DNA from: Manihot esculenta
Taxonomy: Eukaryota; Streptophyta; Magnoliopsida; Malpighiales; Euphorbiaceae
Direction of reading: 5' to 3'
Assembly (NCBI RefSeq): GCF_001659605.2
Contig: NC_035164.2
Location: 3,489,870-3,553,869, forward strand
DNA: 64,000 bases
Below the pieces are notes generated by a model, which was not told the DNA's origin, did no database searches, and saw only the letters and a program-made list of their open reading frames with translations. This document shows positions 47,765 to 58,749 of the stretch, in pieces (position 1 is the stretch's first letter; each line of letters begins with the position of its first letter). Both the position numbers and the translations under genes were made by a program.

Positions 47765-50700
47765 TCACATGCTTAGGGGCATCACCCTCATTACATTAGT
47801 ATCTGTATTATCCCTCGCTCTATTTACACTATCTGCGATTACGTTGTCTACATTACTACACAAGGGAGGTCCGCCCTCCTCTCGCTCAGACTCCCCGGCA
47901 TTTACAAAAGGAACGATCTCCAGCCCTGGAGGTCCAACACCTTCCCCTCCTAGTCCTATACCTTCCTTCTGAGGCTCGGCGTCGCCTCCCTCAGGGTTGG
48001 GGACTTCCACATCCTCTGTATCCAGCTCGGATCTTGCCTCAGAAGGCCCAACTTTAGTAAGAGAAGTCCCTTTGGGCAAAGGCATATCGTCCTCCCCGTA
48101 GGCCATAATCTCACCATCGGAATCCTCTTCCTTGGCTCGGAGTACAGTCAAGGGGACAGATGGATTATGCCTAGCCTTTCTTAACCCTCGGTTGAAACCG
48201 GAGACGAACATGCGGAGACCCTTATACCATATGGCCTCTTTCATCTCATCCGAAGCTTTGTAATCCGCAAGTCGCCTCTCACAGGCCTCGGCTATCTCGG
48301 TTCTTAGTTCAGAAGAATCCTTGTAATTTTGGAGGTAAGCTTCACAGGCCTGCTGGGTCTCTTTCTTCAATTCAGGGGACTCCTTATACTCCTTCAAGTG
48401 CTTTTCAATCTCCAGCCGGACCTTATCCTCGGATAATTTGGCCTCTTCAGACAGGGCTGAGCACCTCGTCTCTAGGTCCTTGACTTGTTGGCACAGTTGC
48501 TGATTTTGAAGTTTAATCTCTTCTGCCGCCGAAGTTAAACCCTTGATGCTATCAGCTTGCCCACTCAGCTCTTGCCTCAAAACTACGACGCGGGCTAAGG
48601 CCTCATCCTTCAGTGCCAATGTGGAGTCCAATTTTACCTTCAGCTGCTCTAGCTGACGCTGAATCTCCTCCTTCTGGCTTATAGCCTCATCCCTCTCACG
48701 AAGGCCCTCTGCTGCAGAAGACAGTTGCTTCAAAACCCCCTCGCAACGATCCTCAACCGCGGCTGCCCTCTCATTAGATTCCTCAAGAATTCTTTGGGTG
48801 TTAAACAACTCTGCCTCCATGGACTTGGCATACTCCTCTGCATCAGCTACCTTCCTGTCGGCCCTCTTTAAGGCCTCATAGGCAGCATACAGTTCCGTCT
48901 GGAGAGACGCAGTATGCTCTCGGGCTGCAGCGAGGTTGCCCCGGGCATCAATGGTTGCAGATAGGTTTTCATCTCGACGAGCCTCCTCAATCCTACGGTC
49001 GACAGACTCTCGTAGAGAGAGGTCACAAGCATCTGCCTCCATGGAAAGGCCCAGTGCCTAATGCGAAAAGAAAATGTCCATAAGGATAAAGAAATTAAAA
49101 GAATCAAAGTAAGAGCAAAAGGGACAATTTACCATCAGGAGCATCTCCCTAATCTTCTCTCTGAGCTCCTCTCGTGGTAAGGAACGGAAGGTTGCTTGCT
49201 CCCGTGTAAAGCCCGCCAAATGACCAGTCAAAGCCAGCAGACGAGAGTCTGAAGCATCTATGGTTCCTCCGAACATTCGCTCTCGCAAAATCTCTGCCAC
49301 GACACCTGCCGGAGACTGATGCGTGATGTCTTCTGCATTTAATATATCATTATCCGGGGCAGATAGCAGAGGCACCACCGAAGTCTTCGTTTTCTCCAAA
49401 GGAGGCAAGGGAGGGGCAGGACGCCCGAAGGTTCGGGCTTTCTTCAAAGAGGGAGTCGGGTCGAGTTCTTCGATAGGAAAAGGACGCTTACTCCCGATCC
49501 CTTGGGCCACGCCTTGAGGAACAACCATCGACCCCTGTAGAGGAGCTACCTCTGCAGGCTCAGTTACAACCTCCTTTGTTGAGACGACTTCGGAAGGAAT
49601 TTTTTGGGCATCCTGTCCTTTCGAACTCACCTCATTTTTGTCCTCAGGGCCCACCTCATCAATGGGGGCAGTTTCCAAAAGCTCCACGGAAACATCGACA
49701 GAAGAATGAAGATCATCTGTCCTCACGAGTCCAGAACCCTCAGCCAATTTGGCAGCAACCTCCGAATCCCTCACAGTTTGTGTATTGTCAGTTCGCCGAG
49801 GCCTAGAGGCTTGAAAAGGGAAAGGAGCCGAGCTCCCTTGGCCGCTTCGGGAGGGCCGGAAAGTTCTAGTACTCTTGGAGGTCAACCTGGGAGGTCGGCT
49901 CATTGTGGTAGAAGCAATGACCCGAGCCACCTCCTCGGTAGCCTCAGAAATGCGTCCTCCTGCACGCAGAATGTCCAGCGCGGCGTTCATGCTTTCTCGA
50001 GACAGACAAAAATTCTTAGGGGGCTTGATTTGGTCCATCTTCACCTGGGAAGCTGAAAAAATTCAAAAATCAACACAAAATCAGGTGACCAATCACACAA
50101 AACAAAAGCAGAGCAGTGCTACTGAGAAGAGTCAAGTACCCGCGTCTTTGATATCACGGAGATTAGAAATAAACATACACTTCTCGACATCATACTTCAT
50201 TTCAACAGAAGTCAGTCGAATGTACCCGACCTGCTCGGTAAGGCTTAGCTGGAGTAGGTCATTGCAGTCCAGTGGAACATCCTCCCATGAGAGCTCTAGG
50301 TCCCAGACAAGTCCGGACTCCCTCTTAAGCTCCACTACTACAAAACCCTCCATCCAGCCCTTTATTGAGTCTTTATGACCCGAGAAAATTGAAAGCTTCC
50401 CACGAGGGGAAAAATAATAAAAATCTTGGATCCCCCTGACCAATCGAAAGAAGGACATAAACAAAGACACCGTGGGTGTAAATCCCCAACTCAGACACAC
50501 CGATTCAAAAGAGGACATAAACAGGATGGAATTGGGGACCAACATCCGAGGGGTTATACGATAGTGTCGGAAAACCTGGATAAAGAAAGGCGAAAAAGGA
50601 AAGGTTAAACCGTACTCCCTCTGTTTAGCGAAGAATACCAAGCTAAGACCCTCCTGAGGATCAATTAAGCCAGAGGGAGGAGGATCAGGAAGAACGATCC

Positions 50701-50833
50701 TTTCATACGGGAGGGGAGCTCAAATGCGAAAAAGGGGGGTATCTAAATACTCCCGAGAGAAAAAGTTTTTTAGAGAAGACGAGGTAACGTTAGACTTGAT
50801 CCTGAGAACATCGGGAATTCTAGGGCCATCCAT
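47765..50833 (-). pseudogene. Antisense three-exon accessory gene of the Tat-lineage element
   Basis: Its function is unknown. Exons on the minus strand are 50833-50140, 50052-49133 and 49057-47765. Borders are GT/AG, and both joins keep phase (…KDA/ASQVKMDQIKPPK; …REMLLM/ALGLSMEADA). Exon 1 resembles the PF04195 'putative gypsy-type transposon' family (PFSPFFIQVFRHYRITP, SWGFTPTVSLFMSFFRL). Exon 2 is low-complexity, rich in Ser, Pro, Glu and Arg. Exon 3 is a long coiled coil of about 250 residues (Leu/Glu/Ala heptads), then RMFVSGFNRGLRKARHNPS and an acidic tail. The only break I see is TGA at 50722-50720 in exon 1. An ATG at 50833 was chosen (MDGPRIPDVLR); an open frame extends upstream. 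The promoter may lie in the strip before the 3' LTR. Tat-lineage antisense genes of this kind are known, but their role is not. Confidence 0.82.
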
Positions 50834-51070
50834 GGGGAGCGAAGAAGAAAAGCGTACCTTAACAATGGCCGAAGCTATAAGACGAAGTAGGCAAGTAGCG
50901 TAAAGAATCAAAGATAGCAAATGCTCCGGGAAGGCAGAAAGAGTTCAAAATCCGAAACGGTAACAAGACAGAAGGGCGTCCAAGCGTCTTAAAAGAAACT
51001 GTCCTTGGGCGACGCGGTCATGATGGTCCTCAGTATTTACCCCCTCGACAGTCAGATAATAACTGCCGAG

Positions 51071-51086
51071 AGGGTAAAGGGGCAAT
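51071..51086 (+). other. Polypurine tract
   Basis: AGGGTAAAGGGGCAAT lies directly before the 3' LTR and primes second-strand synthesis in this class. Confidence 0.8.
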
Positions 51087-51582
51087 TGATGACCGCGAGG
51101 TTTCTTCGTACGAATCAGAAACGAGGCCCACGATATCGGCCCATTACTCGGACATCTTCGAGCCCTTAGTATGAGCAAGGTCTGGTTCGTTCAAATGGTA
51201 AGGCCGGGCTCCCTCCTGACACGCCTCAACCAGGATGGCCCATCCTCCAGCTCCGCAGGGGAGCCCCTCTTCAGTCAGGCCCAGCCTGGCCCGCCCAGCC
51301 CAGAACCCGAAAGAGGACCCATCCATCCATCTTGCAGACCCGCCTACCCGAGCCCTAAGAGAATCAGAGGCTGTTACGCATGGGGCAGAGATTTGATTCC
51401 CTCGTACGTCTGTATTAGCGTGGCAGGGACAAGTGGTCTACTGATATTCGTTCTATTAGCACGTCACTAGCCGACAAAAGGAAACCTATAAAAGGAGAAA
51501 TACTCCCTTCTAGGTTCAAACTTTTTCTAAGTTTTACAGAGCCCATTGTAAAAACCATATTTCTTTGTATCTCAGAACATCA
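51087..51582 (+). repeat. 3' LTR of the Tat-lineage element
   Basis: It begins TGATGACCGCGAGG after the polypurine tract and ends CAGAACATCA before the CATTT duplication. Differences from the 5' LTR include roughly 12 transitions and 8 transversions and no length change. Confidence 0.95.
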
Positions 51583-51892
51583 CATTTAATTCAGTTTGAA
51601 CTTTTAATAAATTTTTAATTTTTTAGACTTTATTTTAATATTATAAAATTTAATTAGAATATTTTAACCTTGATATGATTTAATCTCTCTATATTATTAT
51701 TGAAAATAATATATTATTATAACTAATCAGTTCAGTTCAATTTTTTTTTATTAAAATTGAATCAAATCGAAATATTAAAAAATTTTAAAATTAAAAATTA
51801 AATCGAATCGAAATAAATAAAAAATCAAATCAAAAATTTAAATTAATTTAGTTTAATAAATTTTTTCGATTTGAATTGAATACAGCTAACCT
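51583..51892. mobile_element. Right half of an older hAT-like MITE split by the Tat-lineage element
   Basis: Read on the minus strand from 51892, 'gctgtattcaattcaaatcgaaaaaat' resembles the start of the MITE at 32321 ('gcggtattaggtttaaatcg…'). The left half lies at about 37915-38033 and ends at the CATTT duplication. The facing 'aaatcgaatcgaaa' and 'cagttcagttcaat' sequences are typical of the family. Confidence 0.6.
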
Positions 51893-52439
51893 TACAAATA
51901 GAAGTGTAGAAATAAATTATTCATCATCATAATATAAGTATTTATTAAAAATTTTTTTATGGTAAATACATTTAAAAACCTTCAGAATTTTGTTTTGCAA
52001 TGTATATTAAAAAATTATTTAAATAACTCTATTATTTATATTAATGTAGATAAACTTGCTCTAATTTTTTATTTATTTTTTACTATATATTAAATATTTT
52101 TTTTATAAATCAATATTTACATTACATAAATACAATTTACAATAAAATTTCATTACAATAAATAATGTAAATCTATCGATTAATACTGCTATCAATTTAA
52201 TAATAATAATATTTATCTAATAAAAAATATATTAAAAAATTTTAAAATATAAAAATAAATATAAAAAATAATTTTAATTTTTCATTATATAACAGACAGA
52301 AAAATATAAAAAGTATTATAAACCAAGATTCAATCCCACGGACGGGGATCGAGGTTTGATGTATTAGGCCATCTCATCCATAACGGCTAGTTTTTTATTA
52401 TTATTATTATTTTTTTTCATTTATTTAGCTTGACTTTCT

Positions 52440-52620
52440 TTAATCAATTAATATGGTGCAGTTGTTAGGTAAACCTTAATATGTATACTATGAATTTAAT
52501 AAAAGCTAGAGTTTTGGTAATTGTCAGAGAAGATACATCTGTACCTTCTTATCCTCTTTGAAATTCTGGAAATTAATATTTTTTTTATTAAATTTTAATT
52601 GAAATTCAAAAATCTAAACT
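52440..52620. repeat. Dispersed repeat, shorter copy
   Basis: Shared with 54785-55195: 'agttgttaggt', 'gagttttggt', 'attgtcaga', 'taccttctta', 'tttgaaatt', 'ttaaattttaatt', in the same order. This copy lacks about 200 bases that the other has. Confidence 0.6.
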
Positions 52621-52944
52621 TATTATTTTCAAATTAATTTTAATATTATTAAATTAAAATTTTATTAAAAATGCATTTCCTTTAATTTTAAATTTAAATA
52701 TTAAATATTAAATATTTTTAAAAAATTTGAAAGGAACCGTTTTATTTGACCTATATATAAAAAAAAAAAATTAAGCATGAATAATAACGATGATGCAATT
52801 TGTTTTTGTGGGATCCTAGCTGGAAAATATTAACATCCAACGGCAAGTGACTATCTCATAATTCCACGCCATTAATGGGAAAATAATAACTAGTCAATTC
52901 CTTGTTATACGTCTCAATTTGAAAATTTAGTCCAGCACAATTGG

Positions 52945-53103
52945 TATTTTAAAATTTAGAAAATAAAGTTTATTGATATATAAATTTGATGGGATGAAAA
53001 TTATATTTTTTAATTTATTTTTTTAATTAATATTTTAAAATTTAAAAAATAAAGTTTAACACTATATAAATTTGATGGAATGAAATTTATTTTTTTTATT
53101 TAT
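52945..53103. repeat. Two-copy tandem duplication, 86 bp unit
   Basis: 'tattttaaaatttagaaaat' at 52945 recurs at 53031, and both copies continue with 'tataaatttgatgg' and 'atgaaa'. Confidence 0.8.
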
Positions 53104-54784
53104 TAGTGACGTTTAATTATTTTTCTGCTATAATAATGTCTATTTTTATCACTCAAATTCTTATATACAGATACGTCAGATTGTTTAATTCTTTTCGCCG
53201 TATATATTGTTAAAATTGCAAAGTGATTGAGTGAGTTATTGCCGGACTGAATTATCTCCTATTAAACCAATGCCCATAAGCCATCCGGCTTATTTCATGT
53301 ATTCGGATTAAAACTTGCAGTAGTGGATCAATCTGCTTGAATATAATTTCATGAGGTTTAAACCTGTATTTTTCTTTAAGATTCAGTCTCACTAGTGTAG
53401 AAAGCCCGATAATTCTCGATAACAAACATGACAAATAAAATGTTTGATAATTTTTTTCATTTTATTTTTTATATATATTTAAAAAATAATTTTTTATTAA
53501 TTTTTTAATTATATATATTTTAAAAATATTAAATTTTATTAAATATTAAAAAATATTTTGATAATTTTTTAAAAAATAAAATAAAATAAAATAAAATTAT
53601 AATAATTAATTTATATACTATTTTAATATAAAAAAAATAAAATTAAAATAAAAAGGCTGACGGCAGCCTTTTTAGCAAACAGTAGGAAGGGTACCTTTGA
53701 TCTCCAGTCGTCCCATTAAGCTCGATCTCGCCATGCAATGTCGTGACTTGCCTGGCTAGAGTTTGAACCTCGCTCTTGTGCTACTTGTTTTGTTACTTTC
53801 TCACAATCAACAGGTGGTTGTTTGCAACCGTTTTACATTTGCTTTTTTTAGCTACGATTGAATACGTTGTCGTTTCATTTTATTATTTTTTCTATATCAA
53901 TAAAGGAAAAAGACATAAGATAAAAATTAATTCCAAATCCAATCCTCGAAGGAGATAGCCGTATAAGCCATTTTTATAAAAAAAAGACAAAATCTAATTG
54001 TAGATGAGGACTCAAATCCATATTTGATCTCCTATCAATTTCACTTTGATAGTTATGTTTATATTTCATTTGATGAAAAGCATTGCCTTATAAATTAGGA
54101 TATTGAAATTAATATTATAATATTATACATAAAATTAATTTTGAGAATTTTGAGTGACTAATATTATATATTAAAAATTTATAGTGAAATATCTTTCTTT
54201 AATTAATCATTAATTATTATACTATTTAATTAATATTTCTTCCGTACAATAATTTTATTTATTTATTACATTATTATAAATATATAAATTAATTATTATA
54301 ATTTTATTTTATTTTTAAAAAATTATTTAAAATATCAATTAATATTTAATAAAATTTAATATTTTTAAAAGGTGTATAATTAAAAAATTTATTTTTTTAA
54401 TACGTATGAAAAAATAAATAAATAAAAATTATAAGATAGAAGAAACAGAAAATATTAAATAAATACTTTTTATTCACCTTTCCCTTATTTCTTTCTGATT
54501 CTTTTATATTTTCTAAAGCTATCGTTTAATATTGAGATTATGACAAAAAGGAAACTTATTTAAAAATATATTCAAATTAATTTTAGAGAAAATTTTAGTA
54601 TATTTTAATTAGTATATTAAAAACAGTAATTTTAGAAAGAAATCATGGGTAAGGAATATGAAGAATTGTTTGATGAAAGCAACTCAAAACCAAAACCAAA
54701 AGCATTAAAAGGAAAATAAGCCATTGGACTTTGATAGTTATCCTCCATTATAGCAATCAGGTTGGACTTTGGCAACATGGTTGT

Positions 54785-55195
54785 CTTTTTATTAGCTTTA
54801 CTTTCTTCCAACAATTAATGTGGCCTAGTTGTTAGGTGACCTTGCGTAGGTCGCATTAATATATAAACTCGACTTATTAATTTTTTCGTAAAATTAAATT
54901 TTAATAAGCATCCTATCCTAATGAATTCAATGGATATTAGTTGATCGTGATGTAACAATTATCAAAGTCTTGCGGGTTGCCTTTCTCTCTCAAAATTCAA
55001 AACAGAGAGCTTGGGCTAGAAGTCGACTTTGCTTCTATTCACGGAGTCACTGTCGGACACTGCCCAAATAATAGAGTTTTGGTCAAGCTTTTTGGTGTTA
55101 TTGATTGTCAGAAAAATCTATACCTTCTTACACGGTTTGAAATTATGGAAGTCAATTATGTTGTATTAAATTTTAATTAATATTCAAATATGCAA
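54785..55195. repeat. Dispersed repeat, longer copy
   Basis: The start 'gtggcctagttgttaggtga' looks like a pol III A box, but no matching B box is seen. The open frame 54977-55180 is not supported by any recognisable domain. Confidence 0.55.
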
Positions 55196-55374
55196 ATCGC
55201 TTATCATTTTCAAATAATACTAGTAGTTAATTAATATTCTTCAGATGCTTTTCAATTAATTTATGAAAATTAAAATTAACCTTTTAGTATTGATGTTGCT
55301 GAAATAAAAATGATGAGTGATCGAAACGAAACTGTATTGTGATTGGCTAAACCTGCAAAAAAAAGAACATGAAG

Positions 55375-56065
55375 TAGTGGGTGTTCATTGCAGCCACTCT
55401 AACGCTCAAGTCAGTAAGCTTGAAGAGAAAGGCGAAAGTGGTGAATTGCTTAGAACTTGAGTAGTGTGAGAGAATAGCGTACCTCTGTCTCTATGATCAT
55501 TAGTTTTTATATGGTAAGAAGGTGGAGTTAATATGGTATGTCCTGAGAATCTGACAATAATATCGCCGACTCATTAGTAAGAGATTTTTGCAGGATAATT
55601 GACCGGAAATTTCGTAATCGCAGGCGTAAAGGGAATCTACTGGATTGTAGCTATTAACAGTAACTTCCTTATAGAGCCTCACCCTAAAATTGAGGGGGCA
55701 AGTTTGTCCGATCTGAGACCGACTTGAAGCTCGAGACTTCTTTTCTCTCGGTTCCAAGTACTATGGTCGTCCATGCCTTCCTTTCTATGGGTGAGACCAC
55801 ATATTAGTTTATTTGATCCTTACCACATGGCTCTGTCTTATAGTGACAACTTACTGCCTACTTTGGGCGATTGTTGTGTAAGATCATAGGTCTCCCTACT
55901 GGTCTTCAATTCTTTAGATTCAAAGATTATAGTTGTCTTCATGATCTGGGGCATGTGGCTTGTTTATCCAGGCTGAGCGCACGATGTTTTTGCTTTCTTT
56001 TTACTTGCCCTGCCGACTAGTCAAGTCCAAGATCTTGTCAACAAATGATGATACAGTAATGTATT
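55375..56065. repeat. Probable retroelement remnant
   Basis: A mid-GC, non-coding stretch contains 'ctctaacgctcaagtcagta' and 'gaccgacttgaagctcgag'. It lies next to the long-LTR cluster but does not match it. Ends could not be defined. Confidence 0.35.
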
Positions 56066-58171
56066 TGTAACGACCCCAAAATGGACCGTCACCAGCGCTA
56101 GGATTCAGGTCGGCTTAAGGCCGCCAGAACCCGTAGCAAGCCTGCTATACTCTCTGTGTACCTGTAAAACTCATACATTATCATACATTTTCTGTGAAAA
56201 TGAAAACTCTTTTCTAAACCAAGGCTTAACCTGTGCATGCACTATCTCTGTACTCTGTACTCATGTACTCTGTACTCTGTACTCTGTACCCCTGACTAGA
56301 GCTTACTCTAAATGGGTTAACTCATACCTGTTAAGCCTGGTTTTCACATACAGGAAAACATATACATATACAGATCATGTACAAAACATACATCACTAAG
56401 TCAAGCACATTTCTAACTTTATACACAACTATTACATCTCTTTAATATTACATGTCCACTCTAAGCTATTACAAATCTCTTTACTCTTTCTATACTCTGC
56501 TGGACTGTCCCTGTACACTGTACACTGAACCTGCAAAACTGGGGTTAAGGGAGTGGGATGAGCTCTATAGCCCAGTGAGTAGAACAGTAAAACATCTCAG
56601 TAAAATATGATCTCATGGAATGCACCATATCACAGACAAGCCACATCAAGAGTAAACCTGTCACCACATAGTCCCAGTAACTCTGTGCCAGGGCATAGAA
56701 TCGAGCACCTGGTCTTCCTGTTATATAGATATATGTGTATATAACACCTCTGTACTTACCATTGCCAAGGCGTAGTCAAAGGCTCCTGGACTTTGCTATA
56801 CCTGCCAGGGCGTAGTCAAAGGCTCCTGGACTTCTCTATACCTGCCAGGGCGTAGTCAAAGGCTCCTGGACTTCCTGTCTGAGACTATTGGATCATTCAG
56901 CATTTACTCACATCACCAAATAATGATGCAATGCAACATATTCGTGGATACTAATGCAATCAACCTATGGCATAATCATGATGCATGAGATATGCTAAAA
57001 CATTTCATTGTGCAAGTAAAAGAGTTAAGTTTAGTTCCACTCACCTCTGGCTAACTGGACTGACTCTGCAGGCTCTGAAAACTCTGGAGCAGAACTCACT
57101 GCTGCTCTCTCTGGTTCCTCTGGTCTGTACCTATACAGATAGACTAAAATGAGGGACCAAACTAGCTTATGACCAACTCTATTAAACTCCCCAAGAATCC
57201 CCTTAAACTCACTCTAACATCCATGCAAAGCATGCAAAGGAAAGCTGGACAGAACACTTTCGGCGGCAAGTTCGGCGGCCGAAAGTCCTCTCCAGAGACG
57301 AAACTCAAGCACCTTCGGCGGCCGAACTTCCACTTTCGGCTGCCGAACCCTTTCGGGGGCAAGCTTCGGAGGCCAAAAGGCACTCCAGAGACAAAAGTCT
57401 CTAACCTTCGGCGGTCGAACTTCCCTCTAGAGCCGAAAGTCCAAAAGCTCGGAGGCAAGCTTGGGCAGCCGAAGCCACCTCCTCACACCTCTTCAAGGGT
57501 TCGACGGCCGAATGTACCTTCGGCTGCCGAACCTGAGTTCATCAGCAGGGCAGAAACTTGCCCTGCCTCTCTCCAAATGCACCAAACTCCCCTCCAACTT
57601 CACACCACACTTCCTCAACTTGCATACACTCATGTATATGCTCAAAGGGGTCAGAAACTACCTTAAAACCCCAAAAACACAACACAAACAACACAGAAAC
57701 AAGCTCTATGCACAAAATCATCAAAACCTCACACATAACCCTATTCGTGCATCTCTTTCTATAAACCCCATAAAACCTTCAGAAAACATAAAAACAAGCT
57801 CAGGATCTTCACTTACCTTGTGAAAACAAGTAGATGAATGATCCTCACGTGGAGTTTTGGAGCAACTCTCCTTCAAACTCTCCAAACTTCACAACTTTGA
57901 GTTTTTAGCTTAAAACCTTCAAAAGATCATAAAAACTAATCAAATCTTTGCATGATTTAATGAAAACATGAAGAAATACTCACAAAGGACAGAGTTTCAC
58001 CTCAACAAGTGAAAGAAACGGTGTTCTACCGCTTCAACCGACTGAAGGCCATTTATAAGTGGCTGGCCAGACCACCTTCGGCGGCCTATCGTGAAACCGA
58101 AAGCCATGCATGTTCGGCGGCCGAACCTCAACTTCGGCAGCCGAACCTGGCTTTTCTGCCTTGGTTCATTT
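56066..58171 (-). repeat. Long-LTR fragment, copy 1
   Basis: It covers the LTR from its 3' end (56066) to within about 150 bp of its 5' end. It includes the 3x47 bp tandem at 56760-56880, the palindrome-rich part at 57259-57540, and a minus-strand TATA-like word (ttataaatgg) at about 58050. Confidence 0.8.
56760..56880. repeat. 47 bp tandem repeat, three copies, within the LTR
   Basis: 'ggcgtagtcaaaggctcctg' occurs three times, spaced by about 47 bases. The same array is at about 60845-60960 in copy 3. Confidence 0.9.
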
Positions 58172-58735
58172 CACTCTCTCTGATCATGGGCACCACTCTA
58201 CTGGTAATTTCTACTAACTCTGGCCCTGCAAGAGCCCTCTCTCCTATCTCTTCCCAGCAAACAGGGGATCTGCACTTTCTCCCATACAAAGCTTCATAAG
58301 GAGCCATCTCAATGCTAGCATGATGGCTGTTATTGTAAGCAAACTCTACCAAAGGTAGATGCTGCCTCCAAGAACCGCCAAAGTCTAACACACATAGTCG
58401 AAGCATATCCTGTATGGTCTGGATGGTCCTTTCTGACTGTCCATCAGTCTGTGGGTGGAAAGGAGTGCTAAAATCTAATCTCGTGCCCATCGCACTCTGC
58501 AGACTTCGCCAAAAGCGGGAGGTAAACTGAGGTCCTCTGTCTGAAACTATAGATACTGGAACTCCATGTAATCTCACGATCTCATCCAGATAGACCTGTG
58601 CCAACTTATCCACAGAATAGTTACTCCGTACTGGAAGAAAATGAGCAGATTTCGTGAGTCTGTCCACAATCACCCATATAGAGTCTATCCTGTTGGACGT
58701 AGCTGGTAAACCCACTACAAAATCCATGGCTATGC
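58172..58735 (-). pseudogene. Integrase fragment of a Ty3/gypsy element
   Basis: The open frame from 58727 reads MDFVVGLPATSNRIDSIWVI, then the catalytic motifs VDRLTKSAHFLPV (Asp), IVSDRGPQFTSRFW (Asp) and HPQTDGQSERTIQ (Glu), then YNNSHHASIEMAPYEALYG. It is open up to about 58172, where it meets LTR sequence; the frame runs on into the LTR until a stop at 58128. It matches chromovirus-like plant elements rather than the Tat-lineage element at 38-51 kb. Upstream pol parts are absent, so this is a fragment. Confidence 0.85.
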
Positions 58736-58749
58736 TTAACCCATTACCG

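Larger units (their letters stand above)
38034..51582 (+). mobile_element. Ty3/gypsy retrotransposon of the Tat lineage, complete but coding-damaged
   Basis: The element spans 13,549 bp. LTRs of equal length (496 bp) bound it. The target duplication CATTT is perfect (38029-38033 and 51583-51587). The primer binding site ttggcgccgtctgtggga starts at 38531, and the polypurine tract agggtaaaggggcaat lies at 51071-51086. The internal order is gag, protease, RT, RNase H, second (plant-type) RNase H, integrase, then a GC-rich minisatellite, a long non-coding stretch and an antisense gene. The second RNase H and the antisense gene are marks of the Tat lineage. The LTRs differ at about 20 of 496 sites by my hand count. 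Confidence 0.95.
51893..55374. other. AT-rich spacer with small repeats
   Basis: No gene is supported. It contains the tandem duplication at 52945-53103, a pair of related segments at 52440-52620 and 54785-55195, and a less AT-rich patch at 53655-53790 with a tRNA-like 'gagtttgaacctcg' word. A tRNA-like word also occurs near 52333-52375. Confidence 0.45.

Noticed and set aside
52333..52375. A second SINE
   Set aside because: A B-box-like word is present on the minus strand, but there is no A box at the right distance and no flanking duplication.
53252..53434. A 60-codon minus-strand frame with protein-like composition
   Set aside because: No family is recognised, there are no splice partners, and it lies in AT-rich repeat DNA.
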